From NCBI GenBank assembly GCA_043228905.1, contig JBHGNT010000015.1, forward strand, positions 4,836,001 to 4,900,000: a stretch of 64,000 nucleotides of DNA. Direction: 5' to 3'. Shown in pieces: positions 59,701-64,000 of the stretch. Position 1 is the first letter of the stretch. Every line of letters begins with the position of its first letter. The notes beneath the pieces were generated by a model that searched no databases, was not told the DNA's origin, and saw nothing but the letters and a program-made list of their open reading frames with translations. A program made the translations under genes and the position numbers. This DNA comes from Azolla caroliniana (taxonomy: Eukaryota > Polypodiophyta).

Positions 59701-60770
59701 CAAATATGCAATTCGTATCCCAGGGGATATGCTCATCTTGACAATCACCTTTTCATATGCAGTCATAGCACCGCTGATTTTGGTGTTTGCCATTGTCTAC
59801 TTTGGATTAGGCTGGCTATTCATGCGGAATCTGGTAAGGCCATTGCGCACTCTGTCGACACAAGTAATTTCATAAAATTAATGTCACACAGATGTATGTT
59901 ATATGTGCTAAATGCATACATCTGCAAATTTGGTGTTTATACCACATGTATCTGCGTGATTAATGCATGTATACATATTAAGACTTGTACTATAAAAACC
60001 TTGTTTGGTGTGTAGATTAATCTACATACTAATCACAGATGTATTATACAAGTATATATAGATTAATCTATGTTAAAAGAATGGTATACATTATGATATG
60101 CGGATACTTGGATTTGAGCCAAATTCAGTATCCACATATAGAGATTATATGAGACAATTCAGTACCCATATATAGAGCATTCCAAAGTTAAGCCTCCCAT
60201 ATATGAGTTATTTCAAAGAATGATTGGGGATAGGATTATTTCTTCCTTACCTGTTCATGATTGAGCCCCACCATCTGGGTCCTTACATTGTCAAAGATTG
60301 CTATATGTACTTCTTTTGGAGCAAAGATATTATACCAAGGATTTATTAATATATGAAAAGCATGTTAAAATAGGTCCTCCTTTGTGATTTTGTAGGCGCT
60401 CAACGTGATTTTGCCGAAGTATGAGAGCGGAGGGAGGATGTGGCCTCACATTCATTCCCGGATAGTGGGTTCTCTCTTCTTATCCCAACTCACAATGCTT
60501 GGCTATTTTGGAGTGAAGAAGTTCGTGTATGTACCACTATTGTTGCCACCTTTGGTCGCAACTATCGTGTTCGCATACATATGTCGGAAGTTCTTCTACC
60601 CATCTTTCGATGTGACTCCTCTTTATGCTACTTGTGAGGAACCACAGAATCGTCCTAGTGTTGAGGAAATCATACGCGCGTATACGCCTTCCTATCTGTC
60701 CGACCATATTACACGTGATGACGAGGAGATCGGCAGGCGTTTACAAGATATGATACAAGATGAAGATTAG
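56721..60770 (+). CDS. ERD4: OSCA3.1/ERD4-like calcium-permeable osmosensitive channel, copy B
   Basis: Seven exons join to about 715 codons: 56721-56979, 57516-57664, 57777-58058, 58191-58466, 58735-59285, 59578-59833, 60396-60770. Exons 1, 2, 4, 5 and 7 have exactly the same length as in copy A (259, 149, 276, 551 and 375 bp); exon 3 is two codons longer and exon 6 one codon shorter. Intron phases agree at every junction. It has the same membrane layout and cytosolic domain (YAVLVRDIPAP, TGFLGLFGP), and the segment ADDMLILT in copy A corresponds to PGDMLILT here. The cytosolic region and C-terminal tail differ most, so the two may differ in gating or partners. ATG 56721 is chosen because it aligns with the start of copy A. 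It appears intact. Confidence 0.9.
57351..57506. repeat. Minisatellite in intron 1 of OSCA copy B
   Basis: About six copies of a 24-30 bp unit, TTCAATTACTTTCCTCT(G/A)GTTCT and variants, end just before the acceptor of exon 2. The unit is pyrimidine-rich, and copy A has no such array. A (CAT)n microsatellite lies in intron 4 near 58613-58637. Confidence 0.85.
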
Positions 60771-61246
60771 TTTCAGGAAACTCATTGCTCCATTAGAGAA
60801 TATTGAAAATTTTCACCATGCTCTGGTTGATGTATTATACATGAAGCTTGCTGGGTTGCTTGCTTCTTATTCAATCTCTCTCTTTCTTGTAATGATTCCC
60901 TTTCATTTCACCATTCTCTTGTTGTGGTGTATGGTTGCTTATTCAATTTCATCTCCTTGGAACTCATTTAACTCCAGCCTCTGTAATATCCATTCAATTG
61001 GTTTTTTGAGCCACTGGCTCTCTAGAAGGTGGCATGGTATTTGTATAAGAATTTAAAGAGGAAACATGAATAACAACCATCATAGACTTTTATTTGACGG
61101 TGACTCCGACTCTTGTAATTTCAATTACATTAGATTGTGATTATTAGTAGTAAACTCAATTCTACCAATTTGCTGGATTTCTCTAATTTCGATTTTATCT
61201 AGTATAGTAGGTTCAATGATTTTGTTCGAATGCGAGTTTTATAACA
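60771..61246. other. 3' flank of OSCA copy B
   Basis: Probable 3' UTR (patches similar to the flank of copy A), then AT-rich DNA up to the copia-3 LTR. No gene seen. Confidence 0.55.
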
Positions 61247-64000
61247 AAAAATCAGTTGATAATATAGTGGTGCTTGAGGTATAATGAAGTGGCTGTGGAA
61301 AATAAGGGAATATGGAATGGAAAGAGAAGGAGAGAGGAAGAGAGAGAAAGAGAAGAAGAAAACTTAATTGAATGATAGTTTCTGTCTCTCTCTTACAACC
61401 AACCGACCACAAAGAGAGCAAATGTGGTGGTTATAGGTGCACCCTATTTTTGGGGTGCACCTTTTCATATCATAAGGTTACGTTTTTATTATTTAGTTTC
61501 CTATTTATTTATTCTACACTAATTAGTTTATTACAACAGCCCCCCATAAACTAATTAGTTGTGAATCATTGTAATCCTAAATTTTCAGAACAAGCTTCAA
61601 ATTTGTCCGGAGGTAGAGCCTTTGTTAGAAAATCAGCCCACATATGATTTGTCAATGTAAACTCTAAGGTAGGCTTGTTTTCTTCGGCCAACTCTCGTAT
61701 AAAGTGATATTTTAAATCCACATGTTTTGTTTTCTCCGAGTGCTTTGGATTCTTCGTCAAGTAGATACATGATATATTGTCGTAGAAGATTTTCAATTGG
61801 AGTGGTTCACATAGTTGGAGTTCTTTTAACACTGTTTGCAACCATAATCCTTCTTTAGCAGCCAATGCCACAGCTACGAATTTAGCTTCAGCAGATGAGA
61901 GTGTCACAGATTCTTGTTTTTTCGATTGCCACATCACTGTTGCTCCTGCCGTTATAAAAGAAAAACCAGCAATAGATCTTCGAGAATCAACGTCCCCCCC
62001 CCAATCCGAATCAGACCAACCAACAAGTGATTTGATTGGTCTTTCGGATTGGGATCGTTTATATGTTAATCCATAGTTAGATGTGTGTTTTAGATATCAC
62101 ATAACTCGTTGAAGTGATTTCCAATGCATAAGGCCGGGGTTATGCATAAAGCGCGATAGATAATTAATTGCAAAACAAAGGTCAGGACGAGTTCCTGTGA
62201 CTAAATATCGAAGTTTTCCTATTAATTGTTTAAAGGGAAATTATTGCATAAAATTAATATCTCTTTTTGTCGTTGGACCATCGGATATGCTTAAGTTACA
62301 TGTTAGTGATAAGGGAGTAGGGCAAGGTTTAATGTTTAACATTCTGAAGGATTTCAAAATTTCATTAATGAATTTATTTTGATGAATGATCAAGGTGCCC
62401 ATACTACGATTACGCGTAACTTGCATGCCTAGAAAATAAGATAGGGGACCTAAATCTGTTATTGAAAATGCTTTGGAAAGTTCTAGTTTTGCTTGAGTAA
62501 TTTCAGATGGTGTTCCAACTATAGGAATGTCATCCACATATAGTGCTACCACTAACAACCGATTAGATGTATGATTATGTCTAATGTATATATTTGGTTC
62601 TGATAACAATCTAGAATAGCCATGTGAGAGCATAAAATTGTTAAATTTTTGAAACCATAACCTAGGAGATTGTTTGAGTCCATAAAGTGACCAATGTAAC
62701 CGACACACATAGTTTGGTTGAGAGCGTGACTCAAACCTAGGAGGTTGTGACATGTAGATTTCTTCGGGTAAATCACCATGTAGAAATGCCGTTTGTACAT
62801 CCAAATAATGTACCTCGAGGTCAAGAATGGTGGCTAGAGCCATTAGGAGCCGAAAAGATGCCATGCGAAGAACGGGTGAGAATGTCTCAGAATAGTCAAG
62901 TTCTTCAACTTGAGAAAAACCACGAGTGACAAGTCGAGCTTTGTAACGTGCAACAGTACCATCAGGCTTTAGTTTTTTCTTCAACACCCATTTGCATGAA
63001 ATAGGTGAGCATCCCATTGGGAGTGGTACTAGGGTCCACGTTTTGTTGGCCTCAAGAGATTCAAGTTCTTTTGCCATGGCAGGTTGCCATTCATTATGAT
63101 CTGGGCTTTGCAATGCCTCATTGATAGTTAAGGGATCATCAGAAATGTCTGATGTGGTTGAGGGGGAACCAAGAGCCGAAAATGCAAACTCAGGTTCAAA
63201 TTGATTGTCCGCAACAAGAGCGTCTATTTTTTTTGTGTGATCATAAAGATCTTGAATAGTACGAACTTTCTTTGGAGTAGATGTAGAGCTAAGTGAACTA
63301 GGTGATTTTGCAATGTCAGAACTATTTGTATGCTCTACATGTTGATTATTAGTGGAATATGAAGTATTTCTACATCCTATTTTAATTACTTTTGCATCAT
63401 TGTGACCAATGGTTTTCAACTTGCCATTAAGACGTGAGGATCGTCGTAGTGGAATAAGGAGATTTTTGATAGGATGGGAGCATGAATAATCAATATGAGT
63501 CAGTTGTGTTCCATCTAAAAGTTTTTACTTATGAGTGCTATGGTGATTATTAAGGCTCTTTTTACTTTGGTTGGGGTTACTGTTTAAAATTGGAGTATGT
63601 ACATCAGTTTGTTGGGATTGTTTGGTTATTAAAGGCAATAAGTTGGAGTCATTGGTTGAACCTGAGACTTGTGGGAGGACCTCTAGAGATGAGGGTATTA
63701 ATGGAGGAGAGTTAATTGTGACTTGTTGAATTTCTGAGGACATTTGTGGAGCCCGCCAAGAATTAGTAGGTGATGATATTACTTCTTTATTGGATTCAGT
63801 GTTAGACATGGTAGTCGTTTCTTGTATCTTTTCATAACCATGATGTGAATGAGGATTAGATATGAATTTGTCTTCATCAAATATCACTCGTAGGCTAAAT
63901 ATAAATCTTTTGTAATTTGGGTCGTATAATCGATAACCCTTATAGCCATGAGGTTCGCCATACCCAACAAATATTGTGCGAACCGTGTGATTATCTAGTT
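61247..64000 (-). mobile_element. Copia-3: Ty1/copia element, decayed, cut by the window end
   Basis: Minus-strand element. Its 3' LTR begins at 61538 (TGTTGTAATAAACTAATTAG read on the minus strand) directly after a GGGGGG purine tract at 61540-61545 and extends to about 61247; that outer end is uncertain. Pol follows upstream to the window edge. The 5' LTR and target duplication are outside the window. Confidence 0.8.
61566..64000 (-). pseudogene. Copia-3 polyprotein, C-terminal part, three in-frame stops
   Basis: One minus-strand frame runs from the window edge to TAA 61566-61568, interrupted by stops at 63525-63527 (TAA), 62241-62243 (TAA) and 62097-62099 (TGA). From 64000 down: end of integrase (IFVGYGEPHGYKGYRLYDP), a variable linker, reverse transcriptase from about 63090 (CKWVLKKKLKPDGTVARYKARL, LDVQTAFLHGDL, YGLKQSPRLWFQKF, YVDD), and RNase H (SDSDWGGDVDSRRS, TLSSAEAKFVAV, ADFLTKAL). 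It differs clearly from copia-1 and copia-2. It may continue to the left of pol beyond the window. Inactive. Confidence 0.9.

Noticed and set aside
60760-61056. 98-codon hydrophobic plus-strand ORF after OSCA copy B
   Set aside because: It lies in the 3' UTR, overlaps the end of the gene, and the corresponding frame is not kept after copy A.

Overview
The window is nuclear DNA of a flowering plant. This follows from GT-AG introns of plant size, tRNA-iMet-primed Ty1/copia elements, and recognisable plant gene families: an SMP/C2 synaptotagmin, a plastid-type alpha/beta-hydrolase fold protein, and two ERD4-type OSCA channels. I cannot name the species. The four host genes are all on the + strand: (1) SMP+C2 synaptotagmin-like gene, 1377-5282, 10 exons; (2) alpha/beta-hydrolase-fold gene, 25880-30929, 4 exons; (3) ERD4/OSCA3.1-like channel A, 43916-49279, 7 exons; (4) ERD4/OSCA3.1-like channel B, 56721-60770, 7 exons. 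All exon chains were built by eye from splice sites and keep reading frame throughout.

Between genes 1 and 2 lies a three-element nest. An old L1-type LINE (8159-24151, poly-A tail, ~19-20 bp target-site duplication) was interrupted by two Ty1/copia elements. Copia-1 (8956-14342, duplication CCTCA) has LTRs that differ only in a CT microsatellite and an uninterrupted 1337-codon gag-pol, so it is very young. Copia-2 (15232-20702, duplication TGAAG) has three premature stops and about three LTR substitutions. Two AACCG/CGGTTT-rich low-complexity elements (6811-7420 and 24437-24925) flank the nest. Each has short inverted ends and a 6-bp direct repeat at its borders.

Between genes 2 and 3 are decayed transposons on the minus strand: a Ty3/gypsy relic inside the last intron of gene 2, a 5.7-kb TIR DNA transposon (about 33247-38984) carrying a decayed Ulp1/C48 cysteine-protease gene, and a second gypsy relic (about 39000-40830). 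The region right of gene 4 holds a minus-strand copia relic with its 3' LTR (61538 downward), which runs off the window at 64000.

The two OSCA genes are tandem duplicates with the same intron positions and phases. Similarity extends into 5' and 3' flanks, and each promoter has a cluster of CCACGTGG G-boxes (three and four), which suits a dehydration-responsive family. A decayed copy of the hydrolase gene's exon 1 and its splice donor lies at about 49811-49905, between the two OSCA genes. The simplest reading is that a two-gene block (hydrolase + OSCA) was duplicated in tandem and the second hydrolase was then lost. The hydrolase protein itself appears to lack all three catalytic-triad residues.
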